From assembly GCA_025462835.1 (NCBI GenBank), contig JAOAPH010000108.1, positions 1 to 53,822 of the forward strand: a stretch of DNA of 53,822 nt, written 5' to 3'. Positions 34,917-42,454 of this stretch are shown piece after piece. A model generated the notes under the pieces. It was given only the letters and a program-made list of their open reading frames with translations, did no database searches and was not told the DNA's origin. The DNA comes from Candidatus Angelobacter sp. Lineage in GTDB: Bacteria; Acidobacteriota; Terriglobia; Terriglobales; Acidobacteriaceae. Position 1 is the stretch's first letter. Every line of letters starts with the position of its first letter. The translations under genes were made by a program, and so were the position numbers.

Positions 34917-34987
34917 CCGACCAGCGGCTGACTCCCGACCAGCGGCTGCCTCCAAACTGTCGTAAGTCCGACGAAAGTCGTTGACGA
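34917..34987. promoter_or_regulatory. Tandem CCGACCAGCGGCTG repeats and CGAC/GTCG cluster, putative enhancer
   Basis: The 14-mer CCGACCAGCGGCTG occurs at 34917-34930 and 34935-34948 (18-bp period). GTCG at 34959, CGAC at 34969, GTCG at 34977 and GACG at 34983 follow. The group is about 105-174 bp upstream of the -12 at 35090-35091. Nothing else recognisable lies in the 377-nt gap 34869-35245 apart from the promoter. Confidence 0.5.
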
Positions 34988-35076
34988 AAGAAGCTTTCTC
35001 AGACAAGCAGAACTGCATAACTCACATTCACCCTCTGGTCGTGAATGCCTTTACTCCCCCAGCGCAAAAACGTCTT

Positions 35077-35092
35077 TGGCATCTCAAATGCT
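35077..35092 (+). promoter_or_regulatory. Sigma-54 (-24/-12) promoter for the oxalate decarboxylase gene
   Basis: TGGCATCTCAAATGCT: TGGCA plus TGCT at the strict spacing. The predicted start is near 35103, about 143 nt before the ATG. Confidence 0.6.
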
Positions 35093-35245
35093 TTTCTTGG
35101 GTAGAGACGTCGAAAACCGACATCTGCTCAGGCCTGCCCCAACACCGCGTGATCCCAAAGGACGAGCGCCGTTTGGAGCTTCCCCGACGACCAGATAGCG
35201 AAACTTCGACGCCTCACATTCTTCTCAAGAACTGGAGATCTCTCG

Positions 35246-36433
35246 ATGGCTTTACCTAAGACTCAAGACCGCGAACAGACCAAATCCCCTAATGGGCCGC
35301 AACCGATCCGTGGTGATCGGGGTGCTTCTATCATGGGGCCGCGAAATGTGCCGCTGGAGCGCGAGAACCCCGACCTGCTCGCCTCGCCTCCCACCGACGC
35401 CGGTACCATCCCCAACCTCAAGTTTTCCTTCGCGACCGCGCGCAACCGCCTCACTGATGGCGGCTGGGCGCGCGAGGTCACAGTCCGCGAACTTCCGATA
35501 GCAACGGAGCTTGCGGGGGTAAACATGCGCCTTAAACCAGGCGGCATCCGGGAACTGCACTGGCACAAGGCGGCCGAATGGGCGTACATGCTCGCCGGAC
35601 GTTGCCGCATCACCGCCGTTGACGCGCAAGGCCGCAATTTCATCGATGATGTCGGTGTCGGTGACCTATGGAATTTTCCGGCCGGTATTCCTCACTCGAT
35701 CCAAGGGTTGGAGGAAGGCTGTGAGTTCCTGCTGGTGTTCGATGACGGCAATTTTTCAGAGAACGAAACTTTCCTTCTCAGCGATTGGCTTGCACATACG
35801 CCGCGGGAGGTGCTGGCCAAGAACTTCGGCGTCCCCGAGGCTGCGTTCGACAACCTTGCAAGTAATCCTGAGTGGATCTTCGGCGGAAAAGTGCCCGGCC
35901 CGCTTGCGTCGGACGCAGTTAAGTCACCCGCAGGTACCGTGCCGGTGACCTTGAGCCACCACTTACTGGCCCAGAAACCGATCAAGGTGGCGGGAGGTCA
36001 GGTTCGGATCGCTGATTCGTCCAACTTTACGGCTGCGAAGACCATTGCTGCAGGGTTGATTGAGATTGAGCCAGGCGGGATTCGGGAATTGCATTGGCAC
36101 CCCAACACCGACGAGTGGCAGTACTACATCAGCGGACAGGGGCGTATGACCGTGTTTGCCTCAAGCGGCAAAGCTCGGACTTTCGATTATCAAGCAGGGG
36201 ACGTTGGCTACGTGCCATTCGCGATGGGCCACTACGTCGAGAACACAGGCGACGAGACGCTGCGCTTCCTGGAAATGTTCCGCAGCCCCTACTTCGCCGA
36301 CATCTCGCTGAATCAGTGGTTGGCGCTGACCCCGACCGAGTTGGTGCAGGCACATCTGAACCTGGACCAAAACACGATGGGTGCCCTGAAAAAGGAAAAG
36401 CCGATCATCGCTGCATCACGCAGCACGTCCTGA
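35246..36433 (+). CDS. oxdC: Bicupin oxalate decarboxylase
   Basis: A 395-aa protein with two cupin barrels, each with a manganese site: [10 protein letters not shown] (His105, His107, Glu111) with a later GIPHSI His, and [11 protein letters not shown] with GHYVENTG. The lid loop reads Ser-Glu-Asn-Glu-Thr at 171-175, close to the SENST lid of Bacillus OxdC, whose Glu is the proton donor for decarboxylation; oxalate oxidase variants lose it. It converts oxalate to formate and CO2. No signal peptide is obvious, so it is probably cytoplasmic. The gene stands alone after the sigma-54 promoter. Confidence 0.9.
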   Translation: MALPKTQDREQTKSPNGPQPIRGDRGASIMGPRNVPLERENPDLLASPPTDAGTIPNLKFSFATARNRLTDGGWAREVTVRELPIATELAGVNMRLKPGGIRELHWHKAAEWAYMLAGRCRITAVDAQGRNFIDDVGVGDLWNFPAGIPHSIQGLEEGCEFLLVFDDGNFSENETFLLSDWLAHTPREVLAKNFGVPEAAFDNLASNPEWIFGGKVPGPLASDAVKSPAGTVPVTLSHHLLAQKPIKVAGGQVRIADSSNFTAAKTIAAGLIEIEPGGIRELHWHPNTDEWQYYISGQGRMTVFASSGKARTFDYQAGDVGYVPFAMGHYVENTGDETLRFLEMFRSPYFADISLNQWLALTPTELVQAHLNLDQNTMGALKKEKPIIAASRSTS

Positions 36434-36439
36434 GCGGTG

Positions 36440-36455
36440 TGGCAATTGGTGTGCA
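36440..36455 (+). promoter_or_regulatory. Sigma-54 (-24/-12) promoter for the DUF1275 gene
   Basis: TGGCAATTGGTGTGCA: TGGCA plus TGCA at the strict spacing, seven bases after the oxdC stop. The predicted start near 36466 leaves about six bases before ATG 36472. Confidence 0.55.
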
Positions 36456-36471
36456 ATAGAGAGTAAAGAGT

Positions 36472-37221
36472 ATGAAGAGTGAATCATCGAGAAACTTCCA
36501 CGACCGGTCGGACGCATTCAAGGTTCGCGACCTGCTGCTTAATGCGCTAGCAGTTTCGTCCGGAGCCGTCGACGCGATCAGCTACCTTTCTCTGGGCAAG
36601 GTCTTCTCCGCTTTCATGACGGGGAATATCGCCTTCCTTGGCCTCCGCATTGCGGGCGCTGGTGGGCCGGGCAAAGTGGCCATCCTTGTCGCGATGATTG
36701 CGTTTGCGGTGGGCGTCTACATCTCGGCGCGGGTCGTAAGGCCAACTGAAGGTTCTGGCGTGTGGCCGCAAAGGGTAACGGTCGCGCTCAGCATTTCGCT
36801 GATCCCCCATGCTGCTTTCGTTGCCGTTTGGTTCGCGAGTAACGGTCAACCTTCGATCAATGTCTCACACGTTCTCCTTGGCGTGTGGGGCATTGCGATG
36901 GGAATGCAGAGCGCCGCGGTGCGAAATCTTCATGTGGAAGGCGTGTTTACGACCGCTGCGACGGCAACCATCATCGTGCTTGTCAGCGACTTCGCCAACT
37001 GGTCAGTAACAGCTGCAGAGAGGCGGCGGCTTGCAGGCATTCTCGTTTCATTGTTCGTCGGCGCAACTGCCGGGGGCTTGCTGCTGGTCCATGCGCAGAT
37101 CTATGCGCCCGTCCTGCCATTCGCGATCACGCTCGCGACCGTCGCAACAGCGGCCATCGTCATGCGGGAGCGCGACAACAACAGACTTAACCAACTTGAT
37201 TTATTGAAGGAGAAACCATGA
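36472..37221 (+). CDS. DUF1275 (YoaK-like) membrane protein
   Basis: A 249-aa protein with six predicted membrane segments and the family opening LLLNALAVSSGAVDAISYLSLGKVFSAFMTGNIAFLGLRIAG. A later AMGMQSAAVRNLHVEGVFTTAATATIIVL matches the second half of the family. Transport or stress roles have been proposed for relatives; none is proved. It lies 38 nt after oxdC, so could be read from that transcript as well as from its own promoter. Its stop overlaps a tiny ORF (ATGA). Confidence 0.85.
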   Translation: MKSESSRNFHDRSDAFKVRDLLLNALAVSSGAVDAISYLSLGKVFSAFMTGNIAFLGLRIAGAGGPGKVAILVAMIAFAVGVYISARVVRPTEGSGVWPQRVTVALSISLIPHAAFVAVWFASNGQPSINVSHVLLGVWGIAMGMQSAAVRNLHVEGVFTTAATATIIVLVSDFANWSVTAAERRRLAGILVSLFVGATAGGLLLVHAQIYAPVLPFAITLATVATAAIVMRERDNNRLNQLDLLKEKP

Positions 37222-37253
37222 AAACAAAAAACCCTTTAGGAGAAACAAAATGA
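37218..37253 (+). CDS. Tiny 11-codon ORF linking two genes
   Basis: ATG 37218 follows AAGGAGAAACC and overlaps the DUF1275 stop. The peptide is MKTKNPLGETK, and its TGA overlaps the ATG at 37250. Both junctions are ATGA. It may be a leader for coupled translation or simply a duplicated ribosome-site segment (GGAGAAAC recurs at 37209 and 37239). Confidence 0.35.
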   Translation: MKTKNPLGETK

Positions 37254-37274
37254 ATATTTTTCACAAGCTAGCTT

Positions 37275-37700
37275 GTGCTCATGAGTGCGGCCTTATTCCT
37301 CACGGCAATCCCTGCTGTGGCGCAGATCGATCAAATGGTGAAGTTCGACGCACCATTCGCTTTCTATGCAGGAAACAGCAAGTTGCCTGCCGGCAGTTAC
37401 ACAGTGACTCACTCGCCCGACAACTTCGACGTCCTTGAGCTAGAAAATGCAGATCATTCGCAATCCGCATTTGTGGAGTGCATGACGGTGGACGCAAATA
37501 CTGCTCCGTCGTCTGACACCGAGGTCACTTTCAACAAGTACGGCAAGACCGATTTCTTGAGCCATATCTCGTTGCAAGGCGATAGTGCCGAGATAGAGAT
37601 CCTGCGGTCAAAAGCCGAACAGAATGCAGCCCAAGCCGCTGCTGCCGTTCAACATTCGCTCTCTGCTCAGAGCGGCCGGCAGGAGCAGGTAGCCCGATGA
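37275..37700 (+). CDS. Small secreted 'LPAG-Y' family protein with frameshifted signal peptide
   Basis: 141 codons in this frame. The mature part has QMVKFDAPFAFYAGNSKLPAGSYTVTHSP and VTFNKYGKTDFLSHISLQG, matching the secreted protein at 28741; the tail is Ala/Gln-rich. The only strong ribosome site (AGGAGAAAC) serves ATG 37250, which begins MNIFHKLA and then runs in another frame. Dropping one base near 37274 joins it to VLMSAALFLTAIPAVAQ, a normal signal peptide. So either the gene has a one-base insertion, the assembly has an error, or translation begins at GTG 37275 with a short signal. Confidence 0.6.
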   Translation: MLMSAALFLTAIPAVAQIDQMVKFDAPFAFYAGNSKLPAGSYTVTHSPDNFDVLELENADHSQSAFVECMTVDANTAPSSDTEVTFNKYGKTDFLSHISLQGDSAEIEILRSKAEQNAAQAAAAVQHSLSAQSGRQEQVAR

Positions 37701-37730
37701 TCACAAAAGAAACCATATAAAGGAGAAATC

Positions 37731-38267
37731 ATGAAAGTACAAAATGCAGTCGTTTTAATCGCAATGCTCTTTTTTCTGACCGCTGCGTCATTCGCGCAGC
37801 AAGTGAAAACCGACTACGACCGGAGCGCAAATTTTGGCCAGTACAAGACGTACTCGTGGCAAGACGTCAAGACAAAAGATCCGCTGTGGGTCGATCGAAT
37901 CAAGAAGGACGTCGATGCAGCGTTGACAGCAAAAGGCTGGATGCAAGTGCCCTCGGGCGGCAACATCTCACTGGTGGCAATGGAGGTTACTACCAACCAA
38001 CAGACCCTCAACACGTATTACGACAATTCCGGAGGATTCGGAAGACGTTTCCGTGGCGGAGGCTTTGGGACCTCGACTACGACAGTTGACAACTACAAGG
38101 TCGGAACCCTGGTGCTCGACATGACGGATTCGCAGACGCAGAAATTGGTCTGGCGAGGCTCTGCCACTGACGCGCTATCGAACAAGTCCGACAAAAACAT
38201 CAAGAATCTCGACAAGGGAGTGCAGAAGATGCTTAAGAACTTCCCGCCGGGAGAACCGAAAAAGTAG
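37731..38267 (+). CDS. DUF4136 secreted protein
   Basis: A 178-aa protein. The signal peptide (VVLIAMLFFLTAASFAQQ) is followed by KTDYDRSANFGQYKTYSWQDVKT, the DUF4136 opening, and VGTLVLDMTDSQTQKLVWRGSATDAL, its central strand pair. A glycine-rich loop (GGFGRRFRGGGFG) sits between. The end KNIKNLDKGVQKMLKNFPP is the usual terminal helix. Domain members are periplasmic or lipid-anchored; function unknown. The ATG follows AAAGGAGAAATC. Confidence 0.87.
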   Translation: MKVQNAVVLIAMLFFLTAASFAQQVKTDYDRSANFGQYKTYSWQDVKTKDPLWVDRIKKDVDAALTAKGWMQVPSGGNISLVAMEVTTNQQTLNTYYDNSGGFGRRFRGGGFGTSTTTVDNYKVGTLVLDMTDSQTQKLVWRGSATDALSNKSDKNIKNLDKGVQKMLKNFPPGEPKK

Positions 38268-38371
38268 GAGGGAGATTTCCAATCTTTTTCTTTTGTGAAG
38301 GTCGCAACCGACTGAGATGTGCCAAAGGAATTTTGGCTAATGCTCAGCCGGCGCGACCGGGAGAAATAACG

Positions 38372-39463
38372 ATGAAATTACTTAAACAGCATTTGACATT
38401 GTTTTTATGCGTATCCCTGGTGCTAGCTACTTCGTCAGGTGGATTTGCCCAACAAGCGGACCAATCCACTGCACCAACATCCACGGATTTGTCGTCCACA
38501 ACACCAACGCCGGTTCAGTCCGCACAGGAGACGCCCGAACAGTTGCAGCAACTTGTAGCTCCGATCGCCTTGTATCCGGATGCACTGGTTGCGCAGATAC
38601 TCGCAGCCTCGACCTATCCGGCTCAAGTCGTGGAAGCTGACCGATGGATGCAGCAGCATTCCAACCTGAAGGGAGACCAATTAGCCCAGGAAGTAAATAA
38701 GCAGAATTGGGACCCCAGTGTAAAAGCCCTCGCGCAATTTCCTACCGTTCTTGCGAACTTGGATAAGAACATTACCTGGACCTCGGGACTTGGGGACGCC
38801 TACACGAACCAACCACAGGATGTAATGAACGCAGTCCAAGTGATGCGTCAACGGGCGCAGCAGTCTGGGAACTTGAAAATCACGCCGCAGGAGAATGTAA
38901 CCACTCAGGGCCAGACGATCGTGATCCAACCGGCGAACCCGCAGGTGGTTTACGTGCCGGAATACGATCCATGGGTTGTGTATGGATACCCTGTCGTCGC
39001 CTATCCAGGCTGGTATTCGTATCCCGGACTCTATATCGCAGAGCCAGGGATCGCGTTTGGCTTAGGCTTTGGTGTTGGCTTCTTTAGCGGATTTGGGTGG
39101 GGTTTCCACAACTGGGGATTTGATTGGCGCGACCGCAGGGTTCTTTTCAATCACAACACTTTCATCTCCCATAGCCGAACCTTCGTCAACCGCGGCGACT
39201 TTGGTCGCGGGCGGGAAGGATTCAATCGCGGAGGGGAATTTCGCGGCGGCGGCTTCAATCACGCTCAGGGATTTCGCGGCGGCGGAGAATTTCACGGCGG
39301 CGCTCCGGTCTCTCACGGATTTGCAGAACCGCATGGCGGCACGGGCGTTCATTCCGGCGCCTTCAGCGGCTTTAATCATGGAGGCGTTGCAAGGGGATTC
39401 TCGGCCCACGGAGCGTCGAGTTTTCACGGAGGTGGCGGTCACGGAGGCGGTGGTCACAGGTAG
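38372..39463 (+). CDS. DUF3300 secreted protein with Gly/His-rich tail
   Basis: A 363-aa protein with a signal peptide (LTLFLCVSLVLATSSGGFAQQ). A DUF3300 core (LVAPIALYPDALVAQILAASTYPAQVVEADRWM and QPANPQVVYVPEYDPWVVYG) ends near residue 225. The last 100 residues are a low-complexity Gly/Phe/His repeat tail (RGGGFNHAQGFRGGGEFHGG and alike), like secreted or metal-binding tails. The start is ATG 38372 with GGGAG ahead; a frame beginning at 38333 lacks a site. Neighbouring DUF4136 and DUF2950 genes suggest one envelope module. Confidence 0.87.
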   Translation: MKLLKQHLTLFLCVSLVLATSSGGFAQQADQSTAPTSTDLSSTTPTPVQSAQETPEQLQQLVAPIALYPDALVAQILAASTYPAQVVEADRWMQQHSNLKGDQLAQEVNKQNWDPSVKALAQFPTVLANLDKNITWTSGLGDAYTNQPQDVMNAVQVMRQRAQQSGNLKITPQENVTTQGQTIVIQPANPQVVYVPEYDPWVVYGYPVVAYPGWYSYPGLYIAEPGIAFGLGFGVGFFSGFGWGFHNWGFDWRDRRVLFNHNTFISHSRTFVNRGDFGRGREGFNRGGEFRGGGFNHAQGFRGGGEFHGGAPVSHGFAEPHGGTGVHSGAFSGFNHGGVARGFSAHGASSFHGGGGHGGGGHR

Positions 39464-39504
39464 TTTGCATCACTCAAAGCATTCGCAGATTGTAAGCACG
39501 TTGT

Positions 39505-39548
39505 AGATATGGAGAAGACATCATGAAGATATGGAGAAGACGTTATGA
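39505..39548. repeat. 22-bp tandem duplication covering a ribosome site and start codon
   Basis: Two units, 39505-39526 and 39527-39548, share AGATATGGAGAAGAC and end in ATGA, differing only in three bases between. Each has GGAGAAG and an ATG. The first ATG (39523) is out of frame and gives a short peptide; the second (39545) starts the DUF2950 gene. Confidence 0.75.
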
Positions 39549-40393
39549 ACAGAAAAACGACCACTTTCGAAAAAGCTCTTAGAGCCAGGCTTACAGCGAT
39601 GGCTGCCTCTGCAACATTCGCATTGCTGCTGGCAGGCTATGCCCCACCTGGTTTTGCTCAGAGTCCGGCCCCACAGAACTTTTCGTCACCGGAAAAGGCA
39701 TCTCGCGCTCTTGTTGCTGCCGTGAAGGCGGATGACGACGAGGCGATGATGAAGATCCTCGGAGCAGGAAAAGCACTCGTTACTTTGGAGGACCAGGCTC
39801 AAAACAAGCAGGAGCGTGAGCAGTTCGTTAATAAGTATAACGAGATGCACCGCCTGGTGCTTGAGCCGGACCGGACCACGGTCTTGTACATCGGCGCAGA
39901 GAACTGGCCTTTTCCCGTCCCGCTTGTATCCAGCAACGGTACCTGGCACTTCGACGCCAGGACCGGCATGAGAGAAGTACTGTACCGGCGAATCGGCGAA
40001 AACGAAACTAAGGCGATTGAAACCTGCCACGCTTTAGCTGAGACAAAACGAGAGGAGCAGTCAAGTCAGGAAGGAGGAGCTGGTGGTAATTCGCTTAGCG
40101 CTTTGCTGACGGCGAGCAATGATGGTTCCGCAAAACTGCAAGATAAGCCAGTTCAATCGGACGGCTACTACTTCCGGGTCCTCCGCGGCGCGAACAAGAA
40201 TGCGCATGACGCCGGGGACACAGGAGTCAGCTTTATTGCCTATCCCGTGGAGTACAGAGAATCTGGCGTGATGACTTTCATAGTCAGCGGCGATGACGTT
40301 GTGTACCAAAAAGATCTGGGCCCGAACACGGGGAAGCTGGGCAAGACCATGACCACGTACCAGCCGGGTTCGACATGGCGGAAAGCGGAATGA
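39545..40393 (+). CDS. DUF2950 secreted protein
   Basis: A 282-aa protein. A signal region (LTAMAASATFALLLAGYAPPGFAQ) is followed by NFSSPEKASRALVAAVKADDDEAMMKILG, the DUF2950 opening, and WPFPVPLVSSNGTWHFDARTG plus YYFRVLRGANKNAHDA and FIAYPVEYRESGVMTFIVS in the C-terminal half. Genes of this family often sit next to DUF3300 genes, as here. Likely periplasmic; function unknown. Start as described for the duplicated ribosome site. Confidence 0.87.
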   Translation: MNRKTTTFEKALRARLTAMAASATFALLLAGYAPPGFAQSPAPQNFSSPEKASRALVAAVKADDDEAMMKILGAGKALVTLEDQAQNKQEREQFVNKYNEMHRLVLEPDRTTVLYIGAENWPFPVPLVSSNGTWHFDARTGMREVLYRRIGENETKAIETCHALAETKREEQSSQEGGAGGNSLSALLTASNDGSAKLQDKPVQSDGYYFRVLRGANKNAHDAGDTGVSFIAYPVEYRESGVMTFIVSGDDVVYQKDLGPNTGKLGKTMTTYQPGSTWRKAE

Positions 40394-40405
40394 GGGTCTC
40401 GCAAT

Positions 40406-40427
40406 CGCCGAGGATTCTCCCTCGGCG
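40406..40427. terminator. GC-rich hairpin between converging genes
   Basis: CGCCGAGG and CCTCGGCG arms with a six-base loop, 13 bases after the DUF2950 stop and ahead of the converging gene's end at 40513. No T-run on either strand. Confidence 0.45.
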
Positions 40428-40512
40428 GGACGAGTGCAGAACGAATAAAAAGACACCTCACTCGTTGTGAGACAACCTGCCATCGCCGCGGTTGTGGCAG
40501 TGATATCGCTGA

Positions 40513-41214
40513 TCACTGCTTGACGAACTGATAGAGCCGCTCATCGTAGGGCGCGCCCAAGAGCGGATCTATATTCGTCCGAAAGTCCACCGTATGCTGC
40601 TCGCTCACATGGGCCTCGAATGCCTTCAGGTTTGCGAAGGTCTCGACGAGCTGGAAGTGGTTCGGGGTCGGAATTTGGCTGAGCACGGCGAACGTCTGGG
40701 CCCCGGGATCGTTGAGGCTGTCGCTCACGAATGTATTAAGCAGCGGTTGGGCCTGGGGCACGTTCTGGGGGTCGACATCCACGTGCGTGATCACAAAAAT
40801 CTGACGGGCCTGTGCGTGTTGATCGCGAGGATTCACGGCGCCTGTGAGCAGAATGCCGGGCCGTTGATCGAGTGGCGCTTCCAACAGAGGCGTTAGTTGG
40901 GTCTGGATGGCCTGGGTCGCCGACGAGTTCTGGAAGTCCGCGAACGTCTGCGCACTGCTCCAGGTCTCGAACAGAGCGAAGAAGTTCGGGCGGTCGATCT
41001 GCTGTAGCACATTGAAGCGGATGACACCGGAACTGTTCTCGGCCTGCGCGGCCAGTTCTTCGAGCACTTCGCTCCCGGCCTTTGTGTCCGCCGACTTGAA
41101 CTCCACGTAGACGACAACGAACTGCTGCGGCTGGGCCTGAGCCATAGCTCTGCCAGCGAAGCTGGAGAGCGCTGCAAGAAGCAGGAACACGAATAGCAAT
41201 CGTTTAAGAAACAT
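40513..41214 (-). CDS. Secreted protein with two antibiotic-biosynthesis-monooxygenase (ABM) domains
   Basis: A 233-aa protein. The signal peptide (LLFVFLLLAALSSFAGRAMAQ) precedes two ferredoxin-like ABM repeats: QFVVVYVEFKSADTKAGSEVLEELAAQAENSSGVIRFNVLQQIDRPNFFALFETW, and IFVITHVDVDPQNVPQAQPLL with FAVLSQIPTPNHFQLVETFANLKAFEAH. ABM proteins are small cofactor-free quinol oxygenases or heme-degrading enzymes; two in one exported chain is unusual. The start is ATG 41214 with AGGAGG ahead. A GC hairpin lies between it and the upstream gene. Confidence 0.82.
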   Translation of the reverse strand: MFLKRLLFVFLLLAALSSFAGRAMAQAQPQQFVVVYVEFKSADTKAGSEVLEELAAQAENSSGVIRFNVLQQIDRPNFFALFETWSSAQTFADFQNSSATQAIQTQLTPLLEAPLDQRPGILLTGAVNPRDQHAQARQIFVITHVDVDPQNVPQAQPLLNTFVSDSLNDPGAQTFAVLSQIPTPNHFQLVETFANLKAFEAHVSEQHTVDFRTNIDPLLGAPYDERLYQFVKQ

Positions 41215-41267
41215 ATAAATCCTCCTTTGCATGTTTCGCAAAGCCATAAATTGCGGAATGCAGAACC

Positions 41268-41286
41268 CGCGGGCGATAGGCCCGCG
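41268..41286 (-). other. GC-rich hairpin between the TIGR03118 and ABM genes
   Basis: CGCGGGC and GCCCGCG arms around GATAG, nine bases after the TIGR03118 stop on the minus strand. There is no T-run; it may be an intercistronic processing or attenuation element. Confidence 0.4.
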
Positions 41287-41294
41287 CCATATTT

Positions 41295-42377
41295 CTAAAA
41301 CGTGATCACGCCAAATAGGCCGTTTGCATAACTGTTCGGGCCCGCTGTAAAGAAGAGTTGGTTGTGCGCACCGTTCGCGGCGGTGTCATGACCAAACTCC
41401 ACAGCCCAAATATTGTCGACCTCAATAGCTTTTCCGCTCGCGTCGCGAAGTGGGCCGAGAAATTGACCCGTCTGCGGATTGAACGCGTTGATCCGGCCTC
41501 TAGAAATGTTGTTGCTGATCAGAATCGCATTACTCATAGGACCAAAATCAGCCGGCGCCAGCGCAATGCCCCAGGGCGAATGCAGAGGGCCGTGGAGGGC
41601 GTCGTGCTTCACCAAATTGCCCGCTGTATCAAAAACGTCCACGAAGCCACCCTGCGCTTTGTTCAGGGCGGTGAACGTCACCCAAATGTTGCCGTTTACG
41701 GTTTGAATTCCGTAAGGGACAAAATTTTTCGGAATGGCCGGATCGTCGAACGACTTCACCAGGCTAAATGAGCTATCGAACATATCGACTCTGCCGTTCG
41801 GACCACCATCGGCGGCATAGAGGAATGTCTTGCCTTCCTGGTTGGTCGCGATAGCCAAGCCCGTGTAGACCGCACCTGCGCTCGCTCGATCGACCGCGAT
41901 AGTGGCATGAGTGGCGCCCGTAGTCGGATTAACTAAGCCGACTGCGGGATTCCAGCCGCTGATCGTGCCGTCTAATGTGGCGAAGATAAAAATCGATCGG
42001 CCCGATCTGCCGTTCTCCTTGATCGTAAAGTCGGTGGCATTGGTGCTGATGTTTCCAACGATGCCGGACGGCGTGCCAAGCGTCCCCGCGGGACTGGATG
42101 GCGCAGGCGGGACGGTCACGAAATTCGTGGATCCGCCGCTGGCGATAACTGGTTGACCCGCTGCGGTGTACAGGCTGGAGTCCCCGCTGCCATTGTCACT
42201 GACCCACCAGGGGCTGGTGGGGAGTGCAACGAGACCCCAGGCGTTGATCAGATTTGGGTCAGTAGTAGGCGCTACTCCCGGCTGATTCGACACTAGATCG
42301 GTGCGGTTATATTGTGCCGAGGCCGCCGTGATTATTAGTGCAATTAAGAGCGGAACTGTGAGCATTCTTAACTTCAT
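41295..42377 (-). CDS. TIGR03118-family secreted beta-propeller-like protein
   Basis: A 360-aa protein. The signal peptide (LTVPLLIALIITAASAQ) precedes TDLVSNQPGVAPTTDPNLINAWGLVALPTSPWWVSDNGSG, the family signature. NHL-like repeats follow (LFYAADGGPNG-type strands, HGPLHSPWGIALAPADFG, SRGRINAFNPQTGQFLGPLRDASG), ending in NQLFFTAGPNSYANGLFGVITF. Exported; function unknown. The start ATG follows AAGGAGAAAGCG. The ABM gene is 81 nt downstream in the same direction. Confidence 0.87.
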   Translation of the reverse strand: MKLRMLTVPLLIALIITAASAQYNRTDLVSNQPGVAPTTDPNLINAWGLVALPTSPWWVSDNGSGDSSLYTAAGQPVIASGGSTNFVTVPPAPSSPAGTLGTPSGIVGNISTNATDFTIKENGRSGRSIFIFATLDGTISGWNPAVGLVNPTTGATHATIAVDRASAGAVYTGLAIATNQEGKTFLYAADGGPNGRVDMFDSSFSLVKSFDDPAIPKNFVPYGIQTVNGNIWVTFTALNKAQGGFVDVFDTAGNLVKHDALHGPLHSPWGIALAPADFGPMSNAILISNNISRGRINAFNPQTGQFLGPLRDASGKAIEVDNIWAVEFGHDTAANGAHNQLFFTAGPNSYANGLFGVITF

Positions 42378-42454
42378 CGCTTTCTCCTTTTCTCTTTGTG
42401 ACCCGACGCGTTCGTTTTGTCATTGGCATCGCGAAAGATTCACAAATCTGGTGG

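Noticed and set aside
38334-38349. TGGCTAATGCTCAGCC before the DUF3300 gene
   Set aside because: Spacing is right but the -12 is CAGC, not TTGC/TGC; too weak to list as a promoter, though it would fit the regulon.
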